Of a DNA stretch of 42,462 bases, positions 14,746 through 22,220 are shown piece after piece. A program made the position numbers and the translations under genes. How positions within the stretch are numbered: position 1 is the stretch's first letter; each line of letters opens with the position of its first letter. Under the pieces are notes generated by a model, which made no database searches, had not been told where the DNA came from, and saw nothing but the letters and a program-made list of their open reading frames with translations. The stretch is from an uncultured bacterium (lineage in GTDB: Bacteria; Patescibacteriota; Patescibacteriia; 2-12-FULL-60-25): contig CALFEO010000024.1 of NCBI GenBank assembly GCA_937949995.1, positions 1 through 42,462 on the forward strand, in the 5' to 3' direction.

Positions 14746-14906
14746 TTGCTAAATGTAAATACCAATTACCCCACTACGTCCTACGGACTACGAGGGGCGA
14801 GCCGAATACTGATGACCAATTACCAAATACGAATGTATATTGATTTGATGAATCGTGGGATTATTATAGGAAAATGCGGGGTTCTTGTCAATAGTCAGCG
14901 GTTTTA
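14746..14906. other. Repeat-bearing gap between tRNA-Glu and the NYN gene
   Basis: Contains CTACGTCCTACGGACTACG words and a short ATACCAATTACC pair. No gene is seen. The upstream part of the tRNA promoter should lie at 14750-14800 on the minus strand but I cannot point to clear boxes. Confidence 0.4.
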
Positions 14907-14935
14907 TTGACATTGAATTAACCGCAACACATAAT
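14907..14935 (+). promoter_or_regulatory. Promoter of the NYN gene
   Basis: TTGACA at 14907-14912, 17 nt, CATAAT at 14930-14935. The ATG is 12 nt after the -10, giving at most a 5-nt leader and no Shine-Dalgarno. Confidence 0.75.
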
Positions 14936-14947
14936 CTGATGTAAATT

Positions 14948-15502
14948 ATGACGGTTTATGTATTTATTGACGCATCAAATTTATGGGAAGCGCAAAAGGC
15001 AAAAGGTAAATTTTTTGATTATGAAAAGTTGGTAAAATATATACAAAATAAGTACCAAGCCGATATCGTCAAAGTTTATTATTACTCCGCATATCCCAAA
15101 GATGGTACCAGAGCTTACGACCTTGATTCAAAACATAAGTTTTTCACTTTTTTAAAAAAAGGATTGGGCTTTGAGGTCAGAAAAAAAGAGTTAAAAAGAA
15201 TTAATGTTATAAGTGATCATGGTGAATCTGTTCAAGAAAAAGGCAATATGGATGTTGAAATCACGATTGACGCAATTCATCATAAATCCAAATATGATAT
15301 AGCAATATTATTAAGCGGAGATTCGGATTTTTTGGCATTGATAACTTATCTTAAAAATTCAGGCAAAGAAGTATATATTTTTTCATCAAAAAATAATATT
15401 TCTCAAGAATTAAGAACCGGAGGTAATGGTTATTGTGACATATTAACAATTAATGAAGATATTTGGGGAAGAAAGTTAAAATTTAGAAAAAGTAAAAATT
15501 AA
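14948..15502 (+). CDS. NYN/LabA-like PIN-fold protein
   Basis: A 184-aa protein of the NYN (LabA/DUF88) group, PIN-fold proteins that are often RNases. Acidic residues sit at the expected places: D8 in FIDASNLW, D102 in KGNMDVEITID, and D125/D127 in LSGDSDFLALI. No other domain is present. It is AT-rich like the chromosome, unlike the preceding island. It is transcribed from its own promoter and ends near a GGTGGT hairpin. Nuclease activity is inferred from the family. A toxin role is possible but there is no antitoxin-like neighbour. Confidence 0.88.
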   Translation: MTVYVFIDASNLWEAQKAKGKFFDYEKLVKYIQNKYQADIVKVYYYSAYPKDGTRAYDLDSKHKFFTFLKKGLGFEVRKKELKRINVISDHGESVQEKGNMDVEITIDAIHHKSKYDIAILLSGDSDFLALITYLKNSGKEVYIFSSKNNISQELRTGGNGYCDILTINEDIWGRKLKFRKSKN

Positions 15503-15505
15503 TAA

Positions 15506-15532
15506 AACCACCCTTCGCGAGAAAGGTGGTTC
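15506..15532 (+). terminator. Hairpin after the NYN gene
   Basis: ACCACC pairs with GGTGGT around a 12-nt loop right after the stop codon. It lacks a long T tract, so terminator activity is uncertain. Confidence 0.4.
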
Positions 15533-15614
15533 TTGGATGTGATACCCTTTCAGTCATATGGTAGACCGAAAGACAGTTTCAATATAACAGAATTATGAAA
15601 TTCAGTCAATAATT

Positions 15615-16973
15615 ATGAATTTGGAAAGAACGCCGGAATTTGAAGAGGCTTTGCGGAAAATCAGGGATGGTAAGTCTTTTGTTTTTATTACAGGCAGAGC
15701 GGGAACCGGAAAAAGTACTTTGCTTAAATATTTTGTAGATCAATGTAAAAAAAGAACACCGGTTTTGGCGCCGACCGGAGTTGCGGCTTTGAATGTTGGA
15801 GGGGAGACCATTCATCGTTTTTTCAAGATACCGCCTTCCGTGGATTTGGCCACGGCCAGAATGGAAGCCGAGAACAGGAAGAAGCCGGATATTTATCGTA
15901 AAATAGATTCGATCATCATCGATGAGATTTCCATGGTGAGGGCGGATTTATTTGATGCCATGGATTTGTTTTTGCAAATTATCAGGCAGGATAAAAGACC
16001 TTTTGGAGGAGTTCGCATCATTGGAATAGGGGATTTGTATCAATTGCCTCCGGTTGTAACAACGTATGATAAAGGTCATTTTGATCAAAAATATAAAACT
16101 CCATATTTCTTTTCTTCCTTGGCGTATCAAAATTTGCGCGTTTTGGATCAGATTGATTACGCGGAATTATCAAAAATATACAGGCAGAGTGACGCGGGTT
16201 TTATCGAATTGCTGAATTCCATTAGAAACAGAGATGTTACGGAAGAGCAATTGGCGAAAATAAATGGAAGGATGATAAAAGGAGAGCCTGATGAAGATTC
16301 AATTATGTTGACCACGACCAATGAAGCCGCGGATTACATCAATCAAAAAAAGTTGGCCGAGTTAAAATCTAAGGTTTATATTTTTGAAGGATCGGTACAG
16401 GGAAATTTTAAGGAAAAGGATGCGCCCACTGAAGTGGATTTGTCGTTAAAAGTTGGAGCGCGAGTGATGTGTGTGGCTAATGATTTGAAGGGACAGTATG
16501 TGAACGGAAGTTTGGGGTGGATAGTGGATATTGGTGGAATAGAAGGAGGAAGCCCGAGTGTAACGGTGCAATTGGATGATTTTGTGGAGCCGGTTAAAAT
16601 CGAGCCGTATAAATGGACGATGCATCGCAGTAAATATAATAAAAGAACGCGCGAATTAACGCAGGAAGAGATTGGAAGTTTTAAGCAAATTCCTTTGCGT
16701 TTGGCTTGGGCGGTAACGATTCATAAAAGCCAAGGAAAAACTTTTAATAAAGTAACTTTGGATTTGGGCAGGGGAGCTTTTGCGGCGGGGCAGATTTATG
16801 TGGCGCTTTCCAGATGCAGGGATTTTGAGGGTTTGAGTTTAATTAAGCCCGTAACTTTATCGCAACTGAAACCTAACACGAATGTGGCTGATTTTTTTGA
16901 TAACATCTTAGGCCAACCCGCGGAAATCGAATATCTCGAAGACCAAGAGGATGGACAGCTTTCTTCTTTTTAG
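15615..16973 (+). CDS. Pif1/RecD-like superfamily 1B DNA helicase
   Basis: A 452-aa 5'-3' DNA helicase of the Pif1 group. Motif I is GRAGTGKST (27-35), Ia is APTGVAALN (52-60), II is DEIS (103-106) and III is GDLYQLPP (139-146). The C-terminal HKSQGKTF and YVALSRC motifs are present. Pif1-like enzymes unwind G-quadruplexes and replication intermediates. The start at ATG 15615 is preceded by a stop in frame and by AT-rich sequence without a Shine-Dalgarno. A perfect 54-bp palindrome follows just after the stop codon. Confidence 0.93.
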   Translation: MNLERTPEFEEALRKIRDGKSFVFITGRAGTGKSTLLKYFVDQCKKRTPVLAPTGVAALNVGGETIHRFFKIPPSVDLATARMEAENRKKPDIYRKIDSIIIDEISMVRADLFDAMDLFLQIIRQDKRPFGGVRIIGIGDLYQLPPVVTTYDKGHFDQKYKTPYFFSSLAYQNLRVLDQIDYAELSKIYRQSDAGFIELLNSIRNRDVTEEQLAKINGRMIKGEPDEDSIMLTTTNEAADYINQKKLAELKSKVYIFEGSVQGNFKEKDAPTEVDLSLKVGARVMCVANDLKGQYVNGSLGWIVDIGGIEGGSPSVTVQLDDFVEPVKIEPYKWTMHRSKYNKRTRELTQEEIGSFKQIPLRLAWAVTIHKSQGKTFNKVTLDLGRGAFAAGQIYVALSRCRDFEGLSLIKPVTLSQLKPNTNVADFFDNILGQPAEIEYLEDQEDGQLSSF

Positions 16974-16980
16974 TCGCGAC

Positions 16981-17034
16981 CTGTTTTTTTACTGTGTTTG
17001 AGAGGCATGCCTCTCAAACACAGTAAAAAAACAG
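16981..17034. repeat. Perfect 54-bp palindrome
   Basis: Two 27-nt arms, left arm beginning CTGTTTTTTTACTGTG and centre GGCATGCC, are exact reverse complements with no spacer. It lies 7 nt after the Pif1 stop. As RNA it would form a very stable hairpin with internal A/T tracts and may work as a bidirectional terminator. A perfect zero-spacer palindrome of this size is uncommon. Confidence 0.95.
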
Positions 17035-17339
17035 TAACCACTTAACTCGTTATAAGTAATTAAATTTTCGCAAGCAATATAGGTGGAGATTTCTCACATC
17101 CGATTCTCCACCTGAGGCGGATGCGCCTAGTGCGTAGAAATGACCAAATGTCACTTGGTTGGTAATAACGGTGGAGATTTCTCACATCCGATTCGAAATG
17201 ACAAAAATGGTTATTTAACTAGTGGCTGGAAGCTGGTAGCTGGCAGCTTATAAAGGTGGATGCGCCTAAGGAGCAGAAATGACAGACTATAGTTGGTTTG
17301 GCTGGTGGCTAGTAGCTAGTGGCTTGCAGCTTAGCCGCA
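17035..17339. repeat. GGTGGAGATTTCTCACATCC and CTAGTGGCTGG repeat cluster
   Basis: The word GGTGGAGATTTCTCACATCC occurs at about 17081 and 17170. GGATGCGCCTA plus GAAATGAC words are at about 17117-17146 and 17256-17283. Copies of the TAGTGGCT/GGTAGCTGG family lie at 17219-17250 and 17300-17335. No gene is visible in these 300 nt. Confidence 0.75.
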
Positions 17340-17368
17340 TTGACAAATCCGATTATCTGACTTATGTT
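17340..17368 (+). promoter_or_regulatory. Promoter of the His/Arg-rich protein gene
   Basis: TTGACA at 17340-17345, 17 nt, TATGTT at 17363-17368. It is followed by the Shine-Dalgarno AAGGAGG at 17375-17381. Confidence 0.75.
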
Positions 17369-17388
17369 GAGAGTAAGGAGGAGAAGAA

Positions 17389-17880
17389 ATGAAGGGTAAA
17401 GTTTCTTGGTTGGTTATTGTTCTTTTCTTGTTGATTGTGCCATCGGCTTGTACGGTGCATACGTATTCGAGCGGTAATCCGCCGCCAAGATACGTTTATA
17501 CCGCGCATTATCACCATCCGCCAAGTACGGTGTATGTCGGGCATCATGCTCTACCGCCTCGGCGAACGGTGTATGTTCACAATCATTACCATGCATCTTC
17601 GCAACGTGCATATCATCGTACGCGTACCGAGCCGTTTTACCATCATCAACAAAGGCGAGTGGCTCCGCCTCGTTATACCAATCGGCCGGAGCGCAGGTAT
17701 GAAGCTCGGCCGGAGCGTGGGAATTATGGCAGGCATGAAGCGCGTCCGCATCATGATCATCAAAACAAGCACGAAGCGCGCAGGCCGGCACAACCTTGGT
17801 TTAGGCCAAAGGCCGACAATCGTGTAAAAAAGGATAAGCGCGATAAAGCTCGTCCTAAACGCGATTCACATCGCAGGTAA
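17389..17880 (+). CDS. Exported His/Arg-rich low-complexity protein
   Basis: A 163-aa protein with a lipoprotein-like signal (MKGKVSWLVIVLFLLIVPSAC). The Cys at 21 could be lipidated, although Pro at -3 makes the lipobox weak. The mature part is rich in His (18 in total), Arg, Tyr and Pro, with pairs such as YHHPP and GHHALPP, and a Lys/Arg-rich end. This composition suggests metal binding or surface interaction, but there is no recognised domain. A strong promoter and Shine-Dalgarno indicate high expression. It is flanked by a terminator shared with tdk. Confidence 0.8.
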   Translation: MKGKVSWLVIVLFLLIVPSACTVHTYSSGNPPPRYVYTAHYHHPPSTVYVGHHALPPRRTVYVHNHYHASSQRAYHRTRTEPFYHHQQRRVAPPRYTNRPERRYEARPERGNYGRHEARPHHDHQNKHEARRPAQPWFRPKADNRVKKDKRDKARPKRDSHRR

Positions 17881-17893
17881 AAACTCATTCTAC

Positions 17894-17920
17894 AAAAATC
17901 CGACTCCAAGTCGGTTTTTC
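17894..17920. terminator. Bidirectional terminator between convergent genes
   Basis: CCGACT-cca-AGTCGG is flanked by A and T tracts. It serves the His/Arg-rich gene on + and tdk on -. Confidence 0.85.
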
Positions 17921-18486
17921 TATTTTGGTACTTGATGACAGGTTCTGCATCTGGCTTCGTACATTTCATCTCCGCCGACAACTATTTGCGGAGCATCGTA
18001 GGGTGCCGGTTCGCCATTTATTAATCGCTGACTGCGCGTAGCTTTTCCTCCGCATTGCATACAAACGGCATCCAATTTGCTGACGCGGTCCGCCTCGGCA
18101 AGCAGGGGAGCTATGATGTTGAATGATTGCCCGCGGAAATCAGTGTCCAATCCGGCGGCGATTACCCGGCGCCCGGAGGCGGTTAGATCGCGGATGAATT
18201 GGATGAGTTCTTCGGGGAAAAATTGAACTTCGTCGAAAGCGATTACCTTAATATCATCCGTGAGATGATTGTTGATGTCGTTTATTGCGTTGATAGGAAC
18301 AGCTTCGTACAATACGCCGTTACGGGAGGCAATTTTAGTATCCTCCGTGCGATTGTCTAACCTCGGTTTGAAAACTATAACTTTTTGTTTGGCGATTGCG
18401 GCTCGGCGCAAACGACGAATCAGCTCTTCGCTTTTTCCCGAACTCATGCAACCGCAAATTACTTCGAGGGAACCATGTTTACGCAT
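17920..18486 (-). CDS. tdk: Thymidine kinase
   Basis: ATP-dependent phosphorylation of thymidine in the salvage pathway. This is a type II (TK1-like) enzyme of 188 aa. The P-loop is GCMSSGKS (12-19) and the Walker B-like motif is FDEVQF (84-89). The zinc-binding cysteines are CMQC (142-145) and CRTC (180-183). A TATACT box (18497-18502) ends 10 nt before the ATG and no Shine-Dalgarno is present, so the mRNA is probably nearly leaderless. The -35 is poor. Salvage fits an organism with limited nucleotide synthesis. Confidence 0.96.
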   Translation of the reverse strand: MRKHGSLEVICGCMSSGKSEELIRRLRRAAIAKQKVIVFKPRLDNRTEDTKIASRNGVLYEAVPINAINDINNHLTDDIKVIAFDEVQFFPEELIQFIRDLTASGRRVIAAGLDTDFRGQSFNIIAPLLAEADRVSKLDAVCMQCGGKATRSQRLINGEPAPYDAPQIVVGGDEMYEARCRTCHQVPK

Positions 18487-18644
18487 ATTATATCAAAGTA
18501 TATCGTACATCTCTTGAATATGAGAGGGCAAGTATCAGTACGTATGGTGTAATATACAGTTTTGTTTATTTTTAGGTATGGATCTTGCTTTTTGTGACAG
18601 TTTATGGCTAAATTGACGGACGTACATTTACAAGGGAGTGATAA

Positions 18645-19766
18645 GTGGAAAAAACTCAAGCGTTGGATAATCTGCGAAATTTTGTTTTGCTTTTGGTTTT
18701 GAACGGAGTTCGTTCAAAAGCCGATTATAGGCTATGGCAAAAAGAAAGAGAGGGCACAATGGAAAAGCTCTTCGATTATAATAGAGAGCAGGAGATGCCT
18801 TCGATTGGTGATCTTGTTTCACCGTTCTTTCATCCGAATTTGCCTTTGATCGGTTTGGGATATTCGCATTTGGCACATAATGTTTTATACAAATATCCAC
18901 AGGGATGGACCGAGCCTCTAAGGCTTTGCCGGGGATTGGTTTTTGACCGCAACGGAAATCTTGTCGCTTTACCTTTCCCTAAATTTTTTAATGCCGGTGA
19001 ACATCCGGAAACAAAAATATTGCCCAATCGACCGGTTGAAGTAATGGAAAAAATGGATGGACATTTGGGAATTATTTTTTGGTATGAAGGGGAGTTTCAT
19101 CTGACAACCCGCGGATCATTCATTAGCAAAACGGCGGGATTTGCCGGAAAAATGCTGACTAAAGCGGTGAATGATCATGATTGGGAGGGTGCGGATGTAA
19201 AACATTTGACGATTCTGGTGGAAATCATCCATCCGGAAACCCATGTAATATGCGATTATGCCAATGATTCCAAATTTGTTTTGATTGGAGCTTATGATTT
19301 GCGTAATCTTGTCGATTTAAGTTACGAAGAGCTGATCAGTTTGAGTTGCAGATTGGGTATTCAAATAGCCAAGCGTTGGAGTTTTTTGACTTCACGGGAT
19401 GTAATGAAAGCCATTTTAGATCCCCATGTTAAAAACCGTGAGGGTTTTGTCGTGCGTTACGCCGACGGACGCAGAATCAAGTTTAAGTTTAAAACCTATC
19501 TAAAAGAAATGATAGGTGAAAAACTTTCCTATCCGTACTTGATGTTAAGATACATGGATGGCAGAATTACGGGCGTGATGAAGAATTTGCCCGAAGAGGT
19601 TTTGCCGGAAGCGGAGCTAATGCTGGAGAATCTGAAAAAAGCCCGCAGAATGCGCCGTCCGGTTAAAGAAAGATGGCAATATCTTTATGGATTATTACCG
19701 CCCGAACAATCAACTTCCTATTACAGATCCATTTGCCGTGATTTTATCCGGCATCGTAAAAGTTAA
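18645..19766 (+). CDS. T4 Rnl1-type RNA ligase
   Basis: A 373-aa ATP-dependent RNA ligase of the T4 RnlA-like family, which joins 5'-phosphate and 3'-OH RNA ends through a ligase-AMP intermediate. Nucleotidyltransferase motifs are clear. CRGLVFD precedes PFPKFFNAGE, motif I is EKMDG (135-139) with the adenylated Lys136, motif IV is EGFVV (266-270) and motif V is IKFKFKTY (278-285). The start is GTG at 18645 behind GGGAGTG. There is no polynucleotide kinase or tRNA nuclease next to it, so the repair role is unproven. The gene reads like the local chromosome in composition. Confidence 0.9.
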   Translation: MEKTQALDNLRNFVLLLVLNGVRSKADYRLWQKEREGTMEKLFDYNREQEMPSIGDLVSPFFHPNLPLIGLGYSHLAHNVLYKYPQGWTEPLRLCRGLVFDRNGNLVALPFPKFFNAGEHPETKILPNRPVEVMEKMDGHLGIIFWYEGEFHLTTRGSFISKTAGFAGKMLTKAVNDHDWEGADVKHLTILVEIIHPETHVICDYANDSKFVLIGAYDLRNLVDLSYEELISLSCRLGIQIAKRWSFLTSRDVMKAILDPHVKNREGFVVRYADGRRIKFKFKTYLKEMIGEKLSYPYLMLRYMDGRITGVMKNLPEEVLPEAELMLENLKKARRMRRPVKERWQYLYGLLPPEQSTSYYRSICRDFIRHRKS

Positions 19767-19787
19767 GACTCGAGTTGAGTCTTTTTA
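19765..19787. terminator. Bidirectional terminator
   Basis: AAGACTC-gagtt-GAGTCTT with T tract lies between the convergent RNA ligase and EamA-like genes and overlaps both stop codons. Confidence 0.8.
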
Positions 19788-20198
19788 TATAATCATAATT
19801 GCGGCGCCGATGGTCATTAGCAATGCTCCGATGCCGACTTGCCAAGTAAGTTTTTCCGATAGAATAAAGATCGCCATAATAACAACCAGCACTAGTGATA
19901 GTCTGTCCAAGGCGGCGACTTTGGAAGCGGGACCGTCTTTTAGAGCCAAGAAATAAAATAGCCAAGAAAGGGCGCCGAAAATTGCGGAAATTATTATTGC
20001 CCAAAGCGCGGATGTGTTTATTTGTTCTATAAGTTTATGTTTTTGTAAAGCGAAAGCGGTGATCAACATAAAAGCGAACATTATAAAACTTCGGATTGTT
20101 GTCGCCAGAGTAGGATCGACTTTGGTTAAGCCAATTTTGGCGATGATTGTCATTATTGCCGCGGTTATGGCCGCGAGAAGAGCGTAGAGGATCCACAT
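19785..20198 (-). CDS. EamA-like small transporter, single repeat
   Basis: A 137-aa membrane protein with four to five hydrophobic helices that matches one EamA (drug/metabolite transporter) repeat. Examples are the N-terminus MWILYALLAAITAA and the segment ALKDGPASKVAALDRLS, typical for the family. Full-length members have two repeats, so this one would need to dimerise. I start at ATG 20198. The longer frame to 20333 runs through the GAACGTC repeats and is not conserved-looking. No Shine-Dalgarno is seen. Confidence 0.82.
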   Translation of the reverse strand: MWILYALLAAITAAIMTIIAKIGLTKVDPTLATTIRSFIMFAFMLITAFALQKHKLIEQINTSALWAIIISAIFGALSWLFYFLALKDGPASKVAALDRLSLVLVVIMAIFILSEKLTWQVGIGALLMTIGAAIMII

Positions 20199-20750
20199 AC
20201 TATTTAAATACCAATTACCAAATAATAAATAATAATTAATAAATAATAAAGATCGAACCACGAACCTCGAATAACGAACCACGAACTTGGAACTTGGAAC
20301 ATTGAATAACGAACCTCGAACGTCGAACGTCAAACGTCGAACGGCGAAACACGAACTACGAATGTCGAACTACGAACTTGGAAATTGGAACTAGGAACAA
20401 GGAACTAGGAACTAGGAACTAGGAACTGGAATAGCTTACACGGAGCACATCCTTAGTAAGGAGGTTGGGAGGATCCGCCGTAACTGAAATGCGAACCACG
20501 AACCACGAACCACGAACTATGAATCTAAGAATCTGAGAAGCTAAGCTGTTAATGAGTTTATCCTGCTACGCCATAGGACAGGTCAAGAGAAGCTTAAATT
20601 ACTCTTGATGAACTTTGAGCTTGATGAACTTTTAACTTAACTACTGAACTCGTTACAAACTTTATAAACAGCCTGCCCCGAAAACGAATGGAATGAGTTC
20701 TTCGGGGTTATGAACGTAATGAACGTTAGTAGTGCAACCAAAGGTTGTAA
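20199..20750. repeat. Large intergenic repeat field upstream of tsaD
   Basis: About 550 nt without a gene, made almost wholly of words: AATAATAAAT (20215-20255), GAACCACGAAC and GAACGTC (20256-20370), GGAACTAGGAACT (20375-20430) and GGATCCGCCGTAAC (near 20471). After these come CGAACCACGAAC again (20490-20520) and GATGAACTT/AAGTTCATC words (20540-20640). The GGATCCGCCGTAAC word is shared with 26046. Confidence 0.85.
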
Positions 20751-20778
20751 TTGACTTATGGCGGTTTTTCGCTATAAT
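20751..20778 (+). promoter_or_regulatory. tsaD promoter, near-leaderless
   Basis: TTGACT at 20751-20756, 16 nt, perfect TATAAT at 20773-20778. The ATG at 20790 is 11 nt after the -10, leaving a leader of about 5 nt without Shine-Dalgarno. Confidence 0.8.
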
Positions 20779-20789
20779 TAGACCATTAT

Positions 20790-22031
20790 ATGGCAAAAGA
20801 GCCTGTTAAGCAAAAAGAGATAAAGATACTGGGAATCGAGACAAGTTGTGATGAAACTTCGGTCGCGCTTTTGTCGTACAAAACACCTGTATTTAATGTT
20901 GCTCGAGGTGAGCATGCCAAGCAGGATAGATTAAATCATGACTCTGGTTTAGAAGTGTTTAGCGAAATTCGAAATACGAATGGCGAAATTCGTTTAAAAA
21001 AGCATTATATTGCAACGCAGATTCCGATTCATGCGCGTTACGGGGGAGTTGTACCCGAGGTGGCGGCGAGGACTCATGTGGCGGAGCTGGTATCGTTACT
21101 GGATAAAGCTTTAGGAATGACGTCGAACGTCAAACGCTTGCGCTCCGAAGCTTCAGCGAAGGAGGGTCGAATGTCGAACGTCGACACTGGAGGATTGAGT
21201 GTAAAGGTTGATTTTGATGCGATTGCTGTGACGCAGGGGCCTGGTTTGGCGACAGCCTTGAGAGTGGGAATAGAATCAGCAAAAATGTTGGCTTGGATGT
21301 TTGATAAGCCGTTAATTCCGGTAAATCATTTGGAGGGTCATTTGGCTTCGGCTTGGTTGATGAAGGAGAATCGGAAAAAGTGGGAGTATCCGATTTTGTT
21401 TTTACTTGTTTCAGGCGGGCATACGGAATTGGTTTTGATGACTGATTTTGGCAAGTATAAGATTTTAGGTCGAACAAGGGATGACGCGGCCGGAGAAGCT
21501 TTTGATAAGACGGCAAAAATGCTGGGTCTTGAATATCCGGGAGGGCCCAAGCTTTCCAAATTGGCGGTTGATGGTAATCCCGAAGCTTACAATTTGCCAA
21601 GGCCCATGTTGCATGATCCGTCGTTGGATTTCAGTTTTTCGGGTCTTAAGACAGCGGTAAGGATGCTCGTCGAACGTCAAATGTCGAACGTCAAACGCCG
21701 AATTGAAGGAAAGTTGCTGGCGGATGTGTGTGCTTCGATACAGGCGGCGATTGTGGAGGTGTTGGTTGCCAAGACGGTGAAGGCGGCGCTTAAGACAAAG
21801 CCAAAAGCTTTTGCTGTTGTTGGGGGCGTCTCAGCGAACAAGAATTTGCAAATTGAATTGAAAAAAGCGCTTAAAAAGTCTTGTCCGGAAGTTGTGTTTA
21901 TGAAACCGGCCAAAGGTTTGCATACTGATAATGGGGCTATGATAGCGGCGGCAGGAGCATGGAATGTTTTGGCGAATAAAAAAATACCCAAATGGCAAAA
22001 AGTGGATGCAAAACCGGAACTTGATTTATAG
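20790..22031 (+). CDS. tsaD: tRNA threonylcarbamoyladenosine synthase subunit TsaD, with repeat insertions
   Basis: Kae1/TsaD transfers threonylcarbamoyl to A37 of ANN-decoding tRNAs, working with TsaB, TsaE and TsaC. Conserved parts are GIETSCDETS (15-24), HARYGGVVPEVAAR (81-94), the metal-binding HLEGH (180-184), VSGGHTEL (207-214) and the GGVSAN and HTDNGAM motifs. At 413 aa it is about 70 residues longer than usual. The excess falls in three places: about 31-72, about 110-137 and about 295-306. All three coincide with DNA of the intergenic word families, read in frame without stops. The catalytic residues are intact, so the protein is probably functional. tsaE follows. Confidence 0.96.
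   Translation: MAKEPVKQKEIKILGIETSCDETSVALLSYKTPVFNVARGEHAKQDRLNHDSGLEVFSEIRNTNGEIRLKKHYIATQIPIHARYGGVVPEVAARTHVAELVSLLDKALGMTSNVKRLRSEASAKEGRMSNVDTGGLSVKVDFDAIAVTQGPGLATALRVGIESAKMLAWMFDKPLIPVNHLEGHLASAWLMKENRKKWEYPILFLLVSGGHTELVLMTDFGKYKILGRTRDDAAGEAFDKTAKMLGLEYPGGPKLSKLAVDGNPEAYNLPRPMLHDPSLDFSFSGLKTAVRMLVERQMSNVKRRIEGKLLADVCASIQAAIVEVLVAKTVKAALKTKPKAFAVVGGVSANKNLQIELKKALKKSCPEVVFMKPAKGLHTDNGAMIAAAGAWNVLANKKIPKWQKVDAKPELDL
20880..21005 (+). repeat. Insertion 1 within tsaD (GAAATTC words)
   Basis: Codes for roughly 40 extra residues between SVALL and HYIATQIPIHARYGG. It includes FSEIRNTNGEIRL from the GCGAAATTCG/GAAATACGAA words that also lie at 3112-3140. Limits were judged from the known TsaD core. 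Confidence 0.6.
21117..21200 (+). repeat. Insertion 2 within tsaD (GAACGTC element with GC core)
   Basis: GAACGTCAAACGC, then the 25-nt core starting GCGCTCCGAAGC and ending GCGAAGGAG, then GTCGAATGTCGAACGTC. It is translated as NVKRLRSEASAKEGRMSNV. The core is identical to that in tsaE at about 22474-22498 and is read in the same frame. Confidence 0.85.
21672..21707 (+). repeat. Insertion 3 within tsaD (GAACGTC words)
   Basis: Short run CGAACGTCAAATGTCGAACG, translated as ERQMSNVKRR between the TAVRML helix and the following helix. Confidence 0.7.
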
Positions 22032-22196
22032 CTTGTCTGAACCTTGCTTCACACGATTATTTACTGTCTGAACCTTGATTGAAAAACCGATTACCAACCT
22101 AATTAACTTGATTACCTCAATTAGATAAAAGTTCATCAAGTATAAAGTTTATCAAGAGAAGCTTAAGTAACTCTTGATAAACTTTATACTTTATAC
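22032..22196. repeat. TGTCTGAACCTTG and GTTCATCAAG repeats
   Basis: Two copies of CTGAACCTTG (about 22037 and 22067) are followed by AAGTTCATCAAG/CTTGATAAACTT inverted words (22130-22200). No gene is visible. Confidence 0.7.
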
Positions 22197-22220
22197 TTGA
22201 TGAACTCGTTTAGTAATATT

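Noticed and set aside
14948..15502. NYN gene as toxin of a toxin-antitoxin pair
   Set aside because: It has its own promoter, and no small antitoxin-like ORF overlaps or adjoins it.
19785..20333. Long N-terminal extension of the EamA-like protein
   Set aside because: The extension is the translated GAACGTC repeat field; the conserved helix starts at the ATG at 20198.
20790..22031. tsaD as a frameshifted or broken gene
   Set aside because: It is longer than usual only because of in-frame inserts. All catalytic motifs are in one frame without stops.
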